Shown here in pieces: positions 12,047 to 23,382 of a DNA stretch of 64,000 bases. How positions within the stretch are numbered: the first letter of the stretch is position 1; the number at the start of each line of letters is the position of its first letter. The stretch is taken from assembly GCA_037953745.1 (NCBI GenBank), contig JBAKBP010001392.1:62001-126000 (forward strand), in the 5' to 3' direction. The notes beneath the pieces were generated by a model. The model was not told the DNA's origin, ran no database searches, and saw only the letters and a list, made by a program, of their open reading frames with translations. The DNA comes from Lithodes maja (taxonomy: Eukaryota > Arthropoda > Malacostraca > Decapoda > Lithodidae). The translations under genes were made by a program, and so were the position numbers.

Positions 12047-12060
12047 CCCCCCAAGATTTT
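12047..12060 (-). other. Polypurine tract
   Basis: The minus strand reads ATCTTGGGGGGG immediately before the 3' LTR. Such a purine run primes plus-strand DNA synthesis in LTR retrotransposons. Confidence 0.65.
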
Positions 12061-12520
12061 TCTCAGAGGCCCCAAGGCTCACAAAAATCTGATGGTTAGA
12101 ACCCATGCTATATCTCCACTTCCCATCACCCAGCGGCAGTAAAATATCTGGCACAGTTCTTCAACAAAACATTTTTTTCAAAATTATAACCCTCCCAACA
12201 CAATAGGTTAAATTATATGTAGTTATGCTCCTCAAGAGCGAGCTTCTCTAGCCCAGCATTCTGAGAGGAGTGCAACTCAGAATTACTGCTATAACATACT
12301 GAACAAAATTCAACTATTACAAAGAAAGTTTTTAATTTGATTTTTATGTTTTTAATTTGTTTATTTCGGCTGCACTATAGGGGCAAGCCTAGTTTTTCTT
12401 CTATACCAAACGGTCAACTCCTGCTTTACGACCCAATACGCTGGGCTACAACCGCGAGCCAACAAGCACCAAGCGCAAAATACTATTCAAACTAAAGCAG
12501 GAGGCTACCCGTGTGTCAAT

Positions 12521-13417
12521 CTACCCAGGATCATATACCCTTGAACGACCATCTGCAACCACGTTGTCACAACCGGCAATATGGCGTATGTCCAGGTTAT
12601 ATACCAATAACCTTAGTGACCACCTGGTCAGCCTCATATTCCGATTGTGAAACTGGTCCAAGAACTTGAGAGGGTGATGATCTGGGTAAACTACAACGAC
12701 TGGACCATAGGCTGGAACACAGACCTCGAAATGCCTCAGAGCAAGTACAACCGCCAGCAGCTCCTCCTCGACAACAGAGCAGCTCCCCTGGGCCGAATTG
12801 TACTTCTCCGAGCAGAAACTAACAGGATGCTCCAGCCCATCATCATCCTATTCCACAAGGACGGCACCAGCCCCCACATCACTAGCCTCCGTTGCTAGTT
12901 GGAAAGGTAGGCTAAAGTCAGGGGCCCTGAGGATCGGGTGAGTGCACAACAGGTGTTTTACTTCTCTAAACACCTTCTCACACTCAGGCGCCCATTTGAA
13001 CTTCTCATCCTTCCAGTTATCCTCCACCTGAGCTTGACTGTCCCGTTCTCCTTCTCCACCTTGACTGCTAAACGTCATCACAGGCACAGTGAGAGGCTCA
13101 GGGGGGTGCCTCCCATACTCCTTCATGGGATTAACATGACATAACTGATTGCGCTTCCGTCTGTCTGGAGTGGCTACCAAGTAAACCAGGTCCGATAGCT
13201 CCTCCACCACCCTATAAGGACCAGTGTACTTCGCGGATAAGGGGTGACCTACAAGGGGCAGTAGAATCAACACCTCCTGACCCACGTGAAACTCCCTGAG
13301 TTCAACCTTGAGGTCGTACCTGTCCTTCATGAGGGCCTGAGAGCTAGTCAAATTACGGCCAGCCAACTCCAGACTGCGCAACATCCGTTCTCGACTGTTG
13401 AGGACACACTTGAGCAT
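12521..13417 (-). pseudogene. Integrase C-terminal domain followed by RNase H
   Basis: The frame encodes the integrase C-terminal region (GPYRVVEEL, then CHVNPMKEY), a linker with PVMTFSSQGGEG, and then the RT thumb/RNase H region: FKWAPECEKVFREVKHLL, the TEASDVGAGAVL box, EKYNSAQ, VEEELLAVVLALRHFE, VYPDHHPLKFL and HIAGCDNVVADGRSR. The RT fingers and palm are absent between the linker and FKW. A TAG at 12848-12850 interrupts the frame within RNase H. The order integrase then RNase H is the reverse of ordinary Ty3/gypsy pol. The usual catalytic DAS is EAS here. Confidence 0.78.
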
Positions 13418-13438
13418 AGAACAAGGTTTTTCTGCGCC

Positions 13439-15997
13439 CTACCATACTTCTTCAACCATATGGAGAGGCCCTCTGACACGGTGTCCAAAGATGAGCTCAT
13501 CAGGGCCGAATCCCAAACTCTCCCCAGGTACCTCCCACACAGCAAACAAAACCTGCGGGTAACCATACCGGGAAAAATACACTAGCAAGCCTCGGACCAC
13601 CGTCTTCGCTGACCCATTTCTCATAGGGTACGTGTCAGGGTACCTCGTTGCTACATCTCTCGACTGTGCAACACTGTCCTCCTTCAACTCGACAGCACCG
13701 GTACCACCTTCAAGAACCTCCGGGTCTTCCAATTGCAACTTACGAATGTCCGAAGGAGCAAGCCTATCCAAGTGTTTGCGAAACAACTCATGCCCCCCTC
13801 CTACATTAAGTTTGGCCTCCCGTTGCTCTCTCTCTGCGTACCGTTGTTGTCTCATCGTCTTTTTAAGCCCATCCACTGCCTTCTCAGGAACAGTTAATGG
13901 GTCTTCTCTAGACTCGAAATGTGGTCCTAATAATGAGTCCCCGAGAATGTCCGCTGATACTAAACTCTCAACCGCATCAACTTTCAACCCCTTCTCGGTA
14001 CCCTTCCTCCGCTGATCTAAAGATTGTTGACCAGAATGTGACTCCCATGATGCAGGATCTCCGGTGACAACACACGCCATAGGCTGCACCGGACACTTCT
14101 CAACCCACTCCTGCTCCTCCCTACTCACGTCGGCCGGCTTCTCGGCAACGACCAAGGGTGGAGCCTCAGAAGTAGGTCCCGCAAAGTCGTTGCCGAGAAG
14201 GAGGTCGACGCCCCCAACAGGTAACTTCTCCACAATTCCTACATCCAGGTCCCGAGTCACACCATCAACTTCCACCTTCATTCTTACAAGCGGGTATGAC
14301 CTTGTTGCATTAACTCCCTGAACCACAACCACCCGCGCCGTATTGACAGGTTTACCAGTGAAATTTCTCAACAGTGTTTGCGATGCCCCAGTGTCACGCA
14401 AAATTCTCACCTCATGTCGTCTACCCCCCCACTCCACACAACCGAATCCCCTGTGGTCACTAAAGGCATCACGGACAGGGAATAAGCCTTCCGGATCCTT
14501 CTGCACTGGCAGTGTATTTACCTCGGAAGAAATGCCTCTAACAAACTCCGATGTCCTCTTGAACACTCCAATGCCGTGAGCAAAAGACACGGCTGCCGGA
14601 GGAGGTCGACTAGGGCACTCATTTGCCTTATGACCCTCCTGGTGGCAACTAAAACACATAAATTTTGGTTTCGGCTTATACTGTGATGTAAAAGGCCCCT
14701 GACTTTTCACATACGGTGTGGTGTAAGGTTTGGATTCAGTTTTAGTTTCATGGCTCTTCTGTTTAAATGTGTCATTGTTACGGGGAGGGGGAGGATAACG
14801 GTCCTTAGCACTTACATCGTACTTCTGTGAGGACCCGCAACCCCGAATCAACGACAGCCGTCGATCAGCCATGTCTGCTGCTTCGACTAGAGTTCTTGGG
14901 TTTTTCTCCTTCAAGTTCAAAGTTAGATCACCGCCCGTACTCTTAAAGAACTGCTCCAACATCATTAACTGCTTAATTTCATCAAATGTTGTGACCTTCT
15001 CAGATCGGAGCCAGTTCCCCATAGCATCGGACAAGTCCCGGGCGTGTTCCAAAAAGGTGCTATCTCTTCCCTTAGTTACACCCCAGAACTTCAAACGGTA
15101 CGTTTCTGGTTGCAATTCGTAAGCCCTCAGGACAGCCTCCTTGAGATCCTCGTACACAATACATAACTCCAAAGGTAACGCATCGTAGGCTTTAAGACCC
15201 TTGCCTATTAATCTAGAGGATACAAGTGCTGCCCATTTATTCTCTGGCCACTGGTGTTCCTGGCACTTCTTCTCAAAGCGTGTGAAAAATTCTGTTACAC
15301 CACTCTCATCAAACACCGGAACCAGTTTCAATAAGTGCGAGAGAGACTGCTCATGAACACGGTTACCAGCCCCAAGTCGCTGTCCCGTTGTCTCTACTCG
15401 CGACTTCTCTACGTCCATGTCGGCACAGTACCTAGTCGACTCAGCTTGGATTTTTGCTAGCTCTATTTGCTGCTGAAGCTAACCTGCCCTGATAGCCTTT
15501 CTCTCTTCGATCCTAGCTAATTCGAGCTGAAGCAATAATTCTGGAGATAACCCTTGAGGAGGTGAAGGTGCTACAATGTTTGAAATTACCGGTGGTCCCC
15601 CTAGGGGCAACCAACCCTGCCAGCCACCACCCAACTGCGGAAGCGTACCCGGGGTCGGCAAACTACTGGGATGGCTGGGAGTCGAGTGTAGGGGAAGCAT
15701 GGCCGAAGGGCTCTGAGCACTCAACCCATCTCGCTCACCAGTCACCCTGCCCAGTACACACGTTATCAAGTTATCCTTGGTCATGCTGCTAGTAACCGCA
15801 TGACCGATAGCTGTGGCCAGGCATTGAAGACCGTACCGATCCATACCCTCCAACCGCTCGGCAGTAACAGGCCATTGCAAAAATATCCTAGCATCCTCCT
15901 CACAGTTCACCCGATTAACCCTTTCATCATGCTGCTGTTCCTCAGTTTCGACATTACGTACTGTGCCCCCATTCTCCTCTGATCCGGTATAAGACAT
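13439..15997 (-). pseudogene. Gag (SCAN-like, zinc knuckle), protease and integrase fragment
   Basis: The likely start is the ATG at 15997 (MSYTGSEENGG). A TAG at 15479-15481 interrupts the frame, which otherwise runs on without a shift. Residues about 279-359 form a SCAN-like capsid segment with an LKEAVLRAYEL core and LMMLEQFF end. A CCHC knuckle, CFSCHQEGHKANEC, lies at about 448-461, and the aspartic protease site DTGAS at about 535-539. An integrase piece follows with TRYPDTYP and GPDELIFGHRVRGPL, missing its zinc finger and later catalytic residues. It ends at another TAG (13439-13441), after which the same frame continues. Confidence 0.8.
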
Positions 15998-16192
15998 GAT
16001 GCTCACAAAAATTTCCCACCTCAATATTCAGAAAAGAAGTACCCCAAACTCTTATACCTCAATATACACACACAAATTCTCGGAAATACTCAAGGGCTAT
16101 ACTATGTTGCGAAAAAAAATATATTCTTGCTGATCCCCGCAAAATATTCTCCAAAACAACAAATGTTCCCTGCTAATAAATGTAGGTTCACC

Positions 16193-16215
16193 AAATCCTA
16201 GGTAAGGTCGCCATT
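16193..16215 (-). other. Candidate primer-binding site
   Basis: Next to the 5' LTR the minus strand reads AATGGCGACCTTACC. TGGCGACC-type sites are common in gypsy-class elements. I cannot assign the primer tRNA. Confidence 0.45.
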
Positions 16216-16593
16216 TGTTACGACTGGGGTTCAAATATATCAGGGCTCTTATTCATTGGACTAGTAATGGCATAAATGTTACAACGGAAAGCGCTAGCTC
16301 CAACCTCTGAAGTATATTCCCAGTGAACAAAGAACACAAATACTCTACAGAGTTCTATATGCAATAATAGGCTATCAAACTCTCAATAAATGTGCGTCTA
16401 CTCTAGGCTTAATGTTATGTGAAAACAGCCTATTACTACCTATAACCGAAGGTGCTTGGTTATGGTATGCAAAGTAAGGTGGTAAGAGAAGTTACAGCTT
16501 CCGTTACTTTAATCAATAAATGTCAGGCACTCCTGCATGAAAGAAAGTGCACTAAAGTCCTTCAACACTAACAAGGAATCTTCTTTAAATGTT

Positions 16594-16596
<3 letters not shown>
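16216..16596 (-). repeat. 5' LTR, truncated by a LINE
   Basis: It matches 10254-10635 with about five differences and stops where the poly-T of the next LINE begins. The remaining 1.4 kb of this LTR is not found on the far side of the LINE. Confidence 0.85.
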
Positions 16597-16630
<34 letters not shown>

Positions 16631-18590
16631 CTATGTGATTGAGGGAGGCAAAAGGCATAACTGCCTATAGCGAGTGCCTCCCCCATAGTTGAAAGAGTGA
16701 CAGGGCCAAAATCAAGGGACGTTTGAGCCAAAATGCCTGGACACACGGAGTTTGAAGCAATTTAAGTCATAGGAAGAGGGAAAGACTGATTCTGGGAGAG
16801 AGTTCCAGAGCTCAGATGTTGAGTAGAAGAAAGTTTGAGAGTAACGTTTCACTCTTGGGTTGGAGAGTTGCACAGAGTAGGGGTGGGATTGAGTTGCAAG
16901 ACGGGTACCACGTGCCCTACGTAAAGGAGGTGGTATGCACTGGGATAGCTCTGAGGAACACTGATTATTATAGTAGCGATAGAATAGCGAGAGAGATGCA
17001 ACATTGCGGCGGAGAGAGAGAGATTGCAGAGAGTTGGTGAGTGGACGGGAGTTAATGATACGAAAGGCCTTCCTTTCAACTTTGTCTAGGAGAGCGGTGT
17101 GAGAGGAACCTCCCCACACATGTGAACAATACTCAATACAAGGGCGCACTATGCCCCTGTACAGAGCAAGAAGCTGTGCAGGGGAAAAGAACCCCCTAAG
17201 GCGATTGAGCACACCCAGCTTCTGGGAGGCTGCCTTAGCAAGACTGGTAATATGGTCCTTCCAAATGAGAGCAGAAGAAAAAGAGACACCAAGAATATTG
17301 AGAGAAGATGAAGGGTTGATTTTTGTATTGTTGAAGAATAAGGGATAGTCCGCTGGGAGATCCTGACGGGTAGATAGATGGAGAAATTGGGTTTTGGAAG
17401 CATTAAAGTTAACAAGGTTTTCTCTGCCCCAATTGGAAATAGTATTTAGATCAGAATTTAAGAGTTCTATGGCTTCATTACGTTTGTCGTTGAGGGATTG
17501 CTGGCTGGGGCGTTCTGAAAAACTAATGGAGTAGTGTAAGGTTGAGTCGTCTGCGTATGAATGGATGGGAATTAAGGTACAGTTAAGGAGATCATTTATA
17601 AAAATTAGAAAGAGAATAGGAGATAGGACAGAGCCCTGAGGAACACCGGAGTTTATAGGGTGAGGAAGTGAAGAATGGCCGTCCACAACCGCAGCTATGG
17701 AACGGCCGGAAAGGAAATTAGAGACAAAGGCACAGATGGAGGGATAGAAACCGAAGGAGGGTAGTTTAGAAATTAAAGATTTATGCCAGACTCTATCGAA
17801 GGCTTTCGATATGTCTAGTGCAATAGAAAAAGTCTCACCGAAGTCCCGAAAGGAGGATGACCAAGAGTTAGTAAGATATGAAAGAAGATCACCAGTAGAG
17901 CGACCCTTAAGGAAGCCATACTGGCGATCTGAGAGCAGATTATGAGAAGAGAAATGCTTAAGAAATTTGGAAGCAAGAATAGTTTCAAAAACTTTAGAAA
18001 GACAAGAGATAAGAGCAATTGGACGATAGTTGGAGGGTTGAGAGCGGTCACCCTTCTTTGGGACAGGTTGAATGTGAGCAAACTTCCAGCATGAAGGGAA
18101 GACGTTAGAGGATAGACAGAGACGAAAGAGTTTGCCTAGGCAGGGAGTCAGCACGGAAGCACAGTTTTTGAGAACAACAGGAGGAACACCGTCCGGACCG
18201 TACGCCTTATTAGTGTTAAGCCCAGAGAGGGTAGAAAGTACATCTTTAGAAGAGATTAGGATATTAGGCATAAGTAAGAGAGAGGAGGGCGGAGAGGGAG
18301 GAATAGCACCGGAATCATCCAAGGTGGAGTTTCTAGCAAAAGTTTGAGCGAAGAGTTTAGCTTTGTCAGAGGAAGAAGTGATGGTTGTGCCATCAGAGTG
18401 GGAAAGGGGAGGGAAAGACGAGGAAGAGAAATTGTTGGAGAGGTTTTTGGCTAGATGCCAGAAAGCTTGGGAAGAGCTAGAGTTGGATAGTTCAGTGCAT
18501 TTATTATTGATGAAAGAGTGTTTGGCAAGTCGAAGAACAGATTTGGCTTGATTCCGGGCAGAAACATATGAAGAATGAGAGTCTTGAGCT
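16597..18590 (-). mobile_element. I/jockey-like LINE with poly-A tail, 5'-truncated
   Basis: The plus strand starts with 34 T residues (16597-16630), the complement of a poly-A tail, and then a 3' hairpin in which GGGAGGCA pairs with TGCCTCCC (about 16645-16683). The RT frame stays open to the 5' border at about 18590. It interrupts the LTR of the Gmr1-like element. Confidence 0.85.
16712..18590 (-). CDS. LINE reverse transcriptase, 5'-truncated
   Basis: An uninterrupted frame of about 626 codons encodes a non-LTR reverse transcriptase without its endonuclease. Visible motifs are GPDGVPPVVLK, NYRPIAL, the DISKAFDRVWH block, SGVPQGSVLSPILF and the catalytic HSYADDS box (near base 17550), then a thumb region and the C-terminal SELWNSLPESVF motif. 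YADD rather than FADD, together with the poly-A tail, separates it from the CR1 copies here. It has no start codon of its own because the 5' end is missing; the first ATG-like starts are internal. Confidence 0.85.
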
Positions 18591-19399
18591 ATGACCTATG
18601 TAAACATGATGACCGTACGCCTGGAAACTACATCCTTCCCGAAAATTGAGAAGACAGAAGAAATTTGACGGATGATAGAGTAGAGGATAGGGAGTAGATG
18701 ACACAATACGTAACAAGTTTTGGTAAGTAGATTACATATCTTCACTATCTATGTACCGTAAACAAGTGTGTCATTTAAAGTTTTATGTTTGCCGATTTTG
18801 TCTATGGCCGATATTGGTGAGTCGAGCAGTCAAATTAGTCTGATTGGTATTGGCCAAGTGACCATTTTGGTATACAGCCGATTTAGTTCATGGCCAATAT
18901 GGCTACATTTAACCGGTCATATTAACCTGACCGGTATTGGCGGAGCAACCGATTTAGAACTACTGTACTGTACTGTAGTTCCTCCGAATCAACCGTCCAA
19001 CTTATACTACAAGTGTATAGCTCATCCGCTAGTACAGGTACAGTATAGCGACAATGAATTATCGGTACCACTTGCACAGTCTAACAAATGTCTTCTACAG
19101 AATACTGTACACCTAAATTCTATACTAGGTACGGTATGGTATGGATTACCCAAGACCACTGATGCAATCAGAAAAAGGAAAAAATTGTCAAGGGTAGTAA
19201 AAGAAATAAGGAAACACAAGCCCAGCTTATCTAGGACCCTCTCAGTTTCACCTCCAGTGCACCCTGAGGTACCTGCGTGGTACCCTCTTGCACAACTTCC
19301 ATGTTGATTGCACATGCTATGTTATGTGCCTTTCTTGGCATTTCCTACCCCTGTCATTTCGTTACTATGAGAGTTGTGGGCCATATTATGGCTTCTGAA
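18591..19399. other. Unassigned spacer with a 98-bp imperfect direct repeat
   Basis: It begins with a fragment of a dispersed repeat (TATGTAAACATGATGACC), seen in the other orientation near 21660 and 51710. Two imperfect direct repeats at about 18791-18856 and 18889-18955 share GCCGATTT, ATGGCC and GGTATTGGC. A 179-codon frame (18768-19307) overlaps them but shows no recognisable protein, so I do not call it a gene. Confidence 0.45.
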
Positions 19400-20519
19400 G
19401 TTACATACATAGGGCCTACATACATAAAATTTTATGTCTCTTGTCCTAATGGAGGCGTTCCAGGCAACCCTGTTAAGGGCTGCTTCACTTTTGTCAAGTT
19501 CTTGGATTTGAGATCGGCACGTATAGTTCGATCCCAGGTCTTCCTCGGTCCACCCCTTGGTGCAGCTCCCTCCACAATCACAGACCTGCATCTTTTCACC
19601 CAATTTTGTTCATCCATTCTCTCCACATGTCCATACCATCCCAGTCTACTTGTACGCATCTCCTCGCTAATACTCTTTATACCAAAACGTCTCCTCAGCT
19701 CATCATCATTTGATATTCTATCCTGCAGCCTGGCCCCACAGTGCCCACACATCCATCTCACCATTCTCATCTCATTACGTTCCCTTCTGTTGACATCCTC
19801 TACTTTTAGGTGAGTACAGGCCTAGTTTGCCTTTTTCCAGAGGATCTACTGTAAGAAACTGTAAGAAACTGTAAGAAACTGTAAGACTCTTTCACAGACC
19901 TTCATGATTTGGTCAAGCATTTCCGTGTCCCTATAATTACCTCTATCTAGCGCATCCCCTTTTCCTTTGTATATAATTATTTACTATTACAATTTTGTGC
20001 CAATCCTCGGGGATTTTCTCATCTTTAATAATGGTGTCTATCAACTCGGTGACTAAGCTGACACCAGTCTCCCCTGAGGCTTTTATCATCTCAGCGACAA
20101 TGTCAGAGCACCCTGGAGCTTTACCGTCCTTCATTTTATTGATTGCGTCGCTCACTACAGCTGGTGCTATCAAAGGAGGGGGTCCAGATATTGGTTTTTC
20201 GATACTAAGCTGTTCCTTATCAAATTCAAACTCTAAATTTAGCAATCGTTCATAGTGTGCCTTCCATGCTTCTCTGATTTTATTTTCTGCATACACAATC
20301 TTCCCATTATCGTTTCTAACACACTGTTCACCTATAATATCCCTACAGTACTGTCATTTTTAACTCGCCTAGCTAGGTTGAAGATCCCATTGGGATTGTC
20401 AGTGTCACACACTTGTTCGAGGACCAGGTCCTTAATGCCTTTTTTAGCAGTTCGTTTAGCTGCCTGGTATTCCTCCTTGCTGCCTCCTCCATGCTTTGAA
20501 GCATCTCTTTTTCTCTATT
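19400..20519 (-). pseudogene. RTE-like LINE fragments
   Basis: The minus strand shows pre-RT and early RT sequence (EAWKAHYERLLNLEFEFD, KMKDGKAPGCSDI, PEDWHKIVIV, GNYRD...MLDQIMKVCERV; 20519-19890). A gap occupied by a CR1 tail follows, then the LINE C-terminus (WMCGHCGARLQDRISNDD, RLGWYGHVERMDEQNWVKR; about 19800-19430) and a frameshifted last part. The RT palm with its catalytic box is deleted. Confidence 0.75.
19803..19886 (+). mobile_element. CR1-like LINE 3' tail fragment
   Basis: CCTAGTTTGCCTTTTTCC, GGATCT and then the decamer ACTGTAAGAA repeated almost four times (19848-19885) match the 3' end of the LINE at 20519-21258. It is a dead-on-arrival insertion inside the RTE remnant. Confidence 0.75.
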
Positions 20520-21258
20520 ATTAGAGAGACGATAGCGGAAAAGATAAACAAAGCCAATAGAATTGTAGGGCTGATAAGGAGGACATTTGTGTCACTTGAC
20601 GAAGAAATCTTCAGGAATCTATATACAGCGCTGGTTAGGCCGCACCTGGAATATGCAAACCAGGTGTGGGCTCCATATATGGTAAAGGATATAGAAGCAG
20701 TGGAGAAAGTGCAGAGGAGAGCTAGCAAGCTGGTACCAACGTTGAAGAACGCAGGCTATGAGCAGAGGTTGAGGACACTGGGGCTTCCGACACTGGCATA
20801 TAGGAGAAAGAGAGGGGATATGATAGAGACTTTTAAGATAGTGTCAGGAAAGTACGATGAGGATGTGTGTGAAGGTATCTTCTTAATGCGGGAGGGAACA
20901 AGAACGAGAGGACACTATAAGAAAATTTACAAAGAAAGAAATAGGCTTGAGAAGGCAAAGAACTCATTTTGTGATAGAGTGGTAAATGAGTGGAACGCAC
21001 TGCCCCAGTATGTAGTCGATTCCGAATCAATAAGGGAGTTTGAAAGTAATCTTGATAAAGCATGGGGAAGACAAGATTTGAAGTTTGATTATAAAACAAA
21101 AATACAGAATAGTAAAAATGTTGCGTCTGCTACCGCCGCCGCCAACACCGTGAACGACCGCAGCAGTGCAAGTACTGGTACTGTACTGAGCTGGATACAC
21201 AGGCATAGTTTGCCTTTTTCCAGAGGATCTACTGTAAGAAACTGTAAGAAACTGTAAG
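20519..21258 (+). mobile_element. CR1-like LINE, 3' fragment with coding end
   Basis: The open frame (20519-21257) encodes the RT thumb and C-terminal part of a CR1-type polymerase: RPHLEYANQVWAP, QRRASKLV, RKRGDMIETFK, GTRTRGHYKKI and VVNEWNALPQYVV. The catalytic palm is missing. The frame runs right through the terminal decamer repeat (ACTGTAAGAA)n. Related 3' pieces lie at 19803-19886 and 57636-57890. Confidence 0.82.
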
Positions 21259-21655
21259 ATACATGATGTAGGAACGCATAAAATTGGCTCTTACGTGTGA
21301 TAGGAGGTTGCGTTAGGTAATATAGGCCACTTTATTTTTATTTGAATGACTTTAGGCTGGCCGCCATTTGCAAGGTGGTCGGCTTAAGGCCGCTAATCAG
21401 TCATTGTTGCCAGTGTCATACACTCGTACCTTAACTCTCCAGACCCGGTTGTCCTCAATCTTTGACGCCAGATTAGTAACTAAATGGAAGAGACTCCCAG
21501 AAAATGTAGTTGCCAGTACTAGTAACTAGTGTCAATGCTTTCAAAAATTGTTACGACAAGGAGGCCTACCTTAAAGAATCCCTGAGAAGAGGCAATCCTA
21601 TGAGCACAGCTCCCTAGATGGGATGGATGTAGTGTTCGGGGCTCCGGGCGTACGG
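21259..21655. other. Unassigned spacer
   Basis: I see no gene, only a short CCGCC-rich patch and the start of the duplicated repeat that follows. Confidence 0.4.
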
Positions 21656-22081
21656 TCGTCATGTTTACATAGGTCGATCGCTGCGGTTAAGTTCGCGTCT
21701 ACTTTGATGGTGATTCTTTCGGTTATTTGCCCCCTGCTGGCAATATACTGTATATGATGATGACAATATGTTATGGAGGGGTGAGGCCCTCAACATAGTG
21801 TTGTATCCAAATAATGGCAGTCAAAATAGACGGGAACATGATAGCAAGCGTCCGCCGCCGCCGTCATGTTTACATGGTCGAAAGCCGCGCAGTCGCAGTT
21901 AAGTTCGCGTCTATTTTGACAGCGGTTTTTTTCGGTTATTTGCCCCCTGCTGGCAATATATATGATGATGACAATAATGTCTTGGGGGAGTGAGGGGAGG
22001 CCCTCAACATATTATTATATCCAACGGCAGTCAAAATAGATGGGATCATGATGGCTAGGCTGCAAGCGTCCGCCGCCGCTC
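21656..22081. repeat. Tandem duplication of a dispersed 210-bp repeat
   Basis: Copy 1 (21656-21862) and copy 2 (21863-22081) share CATGTTTACAT, GTTAAGTTCGCGTCTA, TTCGGTTATTTGCCCCCTGC, GGCAGTCAAAATAGA and CAAGCGTCCGCCGCCG. A third, partial copy is at about 58265-58420. It is non-coding and looks like a degraded DNA element. Confidence 0.75.
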
Positions 22082-23285
22082 CGCGTAGTGTAAACACTGC
22101 TGGCCCGAACTCTACATTCTACCCGCCTAATGTCATAAATTTTGCATTTCTGTTCTGAAATTCAGTAGGCTATTGCCGCTATTCTATGGATTCCTACAGT
22201 CATATCTATTAAGGAATGAGTTGTGTTGCCGGGTGTACGTCGTGTTAACGCCTAAGTTGATGTCAAACAGCGTGGGTGTGGGGGCGGGGGTGTGGAGGCA
22301 GCAGCCCCCACCCATAATACTAGGATAGGTTAGGTAAGGTTGTTAGGTTAGGGGTATAGTAAACACTAGGATATACCCGGTCAGAGGTAGGTGATACTGA
22401 TACGCCCGATAACATAAATCTTGCCTCTATTAATTTGGGACAGTTTGTAAGGGAGTAGAGGGGAAGCCGTTATAGTAAAGAATTACGGTATAATTCTAGC
22501 GGTGGCTCCAACTCTATTTGGGTAGCCTAGGCCCCTATTAAAATAATTGCCGTTCATCTATTTTTATATCCTTACTGATATCATTTAAGACGTCTTGCGT
22601 CGCACTATTAGAACAAATTTATTAGGGAAAATAGGGACCTATAGACTTGCCATATTTTTCTCATTATAGTCCGCATGGAGGAATTTCGTAATTGACACTT
22701 GAAAAAACCCGATTAGGCCTACAGTACACCGAAAAACAACACTAAAATAATACCGGTAAGTCCCGACCGCAAACAAAGCATTGTGTGATTGTGTCCAATG
22801 AATCCTTCGACTTGACCTCCTTCTTCTTCTTGTTTTGAACAATGGGGCGGGCGCGATTCACCCAATAATTGGCACGAGCGTTACTTGCAAAAACAAAATA
22901 CCGGCAACCTGTTCTTGCCCCCTTACAGATACACATATATGAGGATGACAATAAGTCAAGGGGGGGGTGGGGCAGCAGCGCCCCCCCTCAACCCATCGTG
23001 TATCTAATTTACCCGACTATTTCCCTTACCTACTGTAAACGCTCGATTCACCCATTAAATGGCGCCATTTGATGCCGTATCTTCAGATTAATGAATAATG
23101 GGTAAGTTAATGCAAATCCTCCACTCAAACCATTAAAAGCAACAATTTAACACTATATTCCTTGAATTTTCTTTAAAGAAAACTTGGTAAATAAGGCGGC
23201 TCTAGCTGTCTTGAATGCTACCTCCTTACTTATTGGTTTCTGGTAGCCTATTATATACTGGGGCATTTTAGTTTCAAAATGATAG
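22082..23285. other. Dispersed repeat fragments
   Basis: It contains the GTGTACGTCGTGT ... GCAGCCCCCACCC ... TAGGTTAGGTAAGG repeat (about 22228-22440; also near 7195-7335, 51384-51550 and 59930-60010) and a copy of the GGGAAAATAGGGACC repeat (about 22606-22780). No credible gene is present. Confidence 0.55.
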
Positions 23286-23370
23286 GCTACTAGGTTAGGT
23301 TGTTGTTGTTGTTGTTGTTGTTCTTCCCCAAGCTGCCTGGCCGAACAGCCCCAAGGCCCCGAGCAATTCC
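23286..23370. repeat. SINE-tail-like fragment with (GTT)n
   Basis: A (GTT)n run precedes CTTCCCCAAGCTGCCTGGCC, the reverse complement of the end of the repeat at 56780-57180, which carries (CAA)n. Confidence 0.65.
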
Positions 23371-23382
23371 AAGGCCATTATA

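Larger units (their letters stand above)
10254..16596 (-). mobile_element. Gmr1-like Ty3/gypsy LTR retrotransposon, internally deleted
   Basis: Read on the minus strand the order is truncated 5' LTR (16216-16596), primer-binding region, SCAN-like gag with zinc knuckle, protease, integrase fragments, RNase H, polypurine tract, 3' LTR (10254-12046). The reverse transcriptase core is deleted, as are the integrase zinc finger and much of its catalytic core. Integrase before RNase H is the Ty1/copia-like order described for Gmr1 elements within Ty3/gypsy, and a SCAN-like gag fits that group. The shared 381 bp of the LTRs differ at about five positions, so insertion was fairly recent. Confidence 0.8.

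Noticed and set aside
12521..13417. Reading integrase before RNase H as simple scrambling of a normal gypsy element.
   Set aside because: The two lie in one frame with a natural linker, and the SCAN-like gag independently points to the Gmr1 group, which has this order. Scrambling remains possible.
18768..19307. A 179-codon gene.
   Set aside because: It overlaps imperfect direct repeats and shows no domain or conserved start context.
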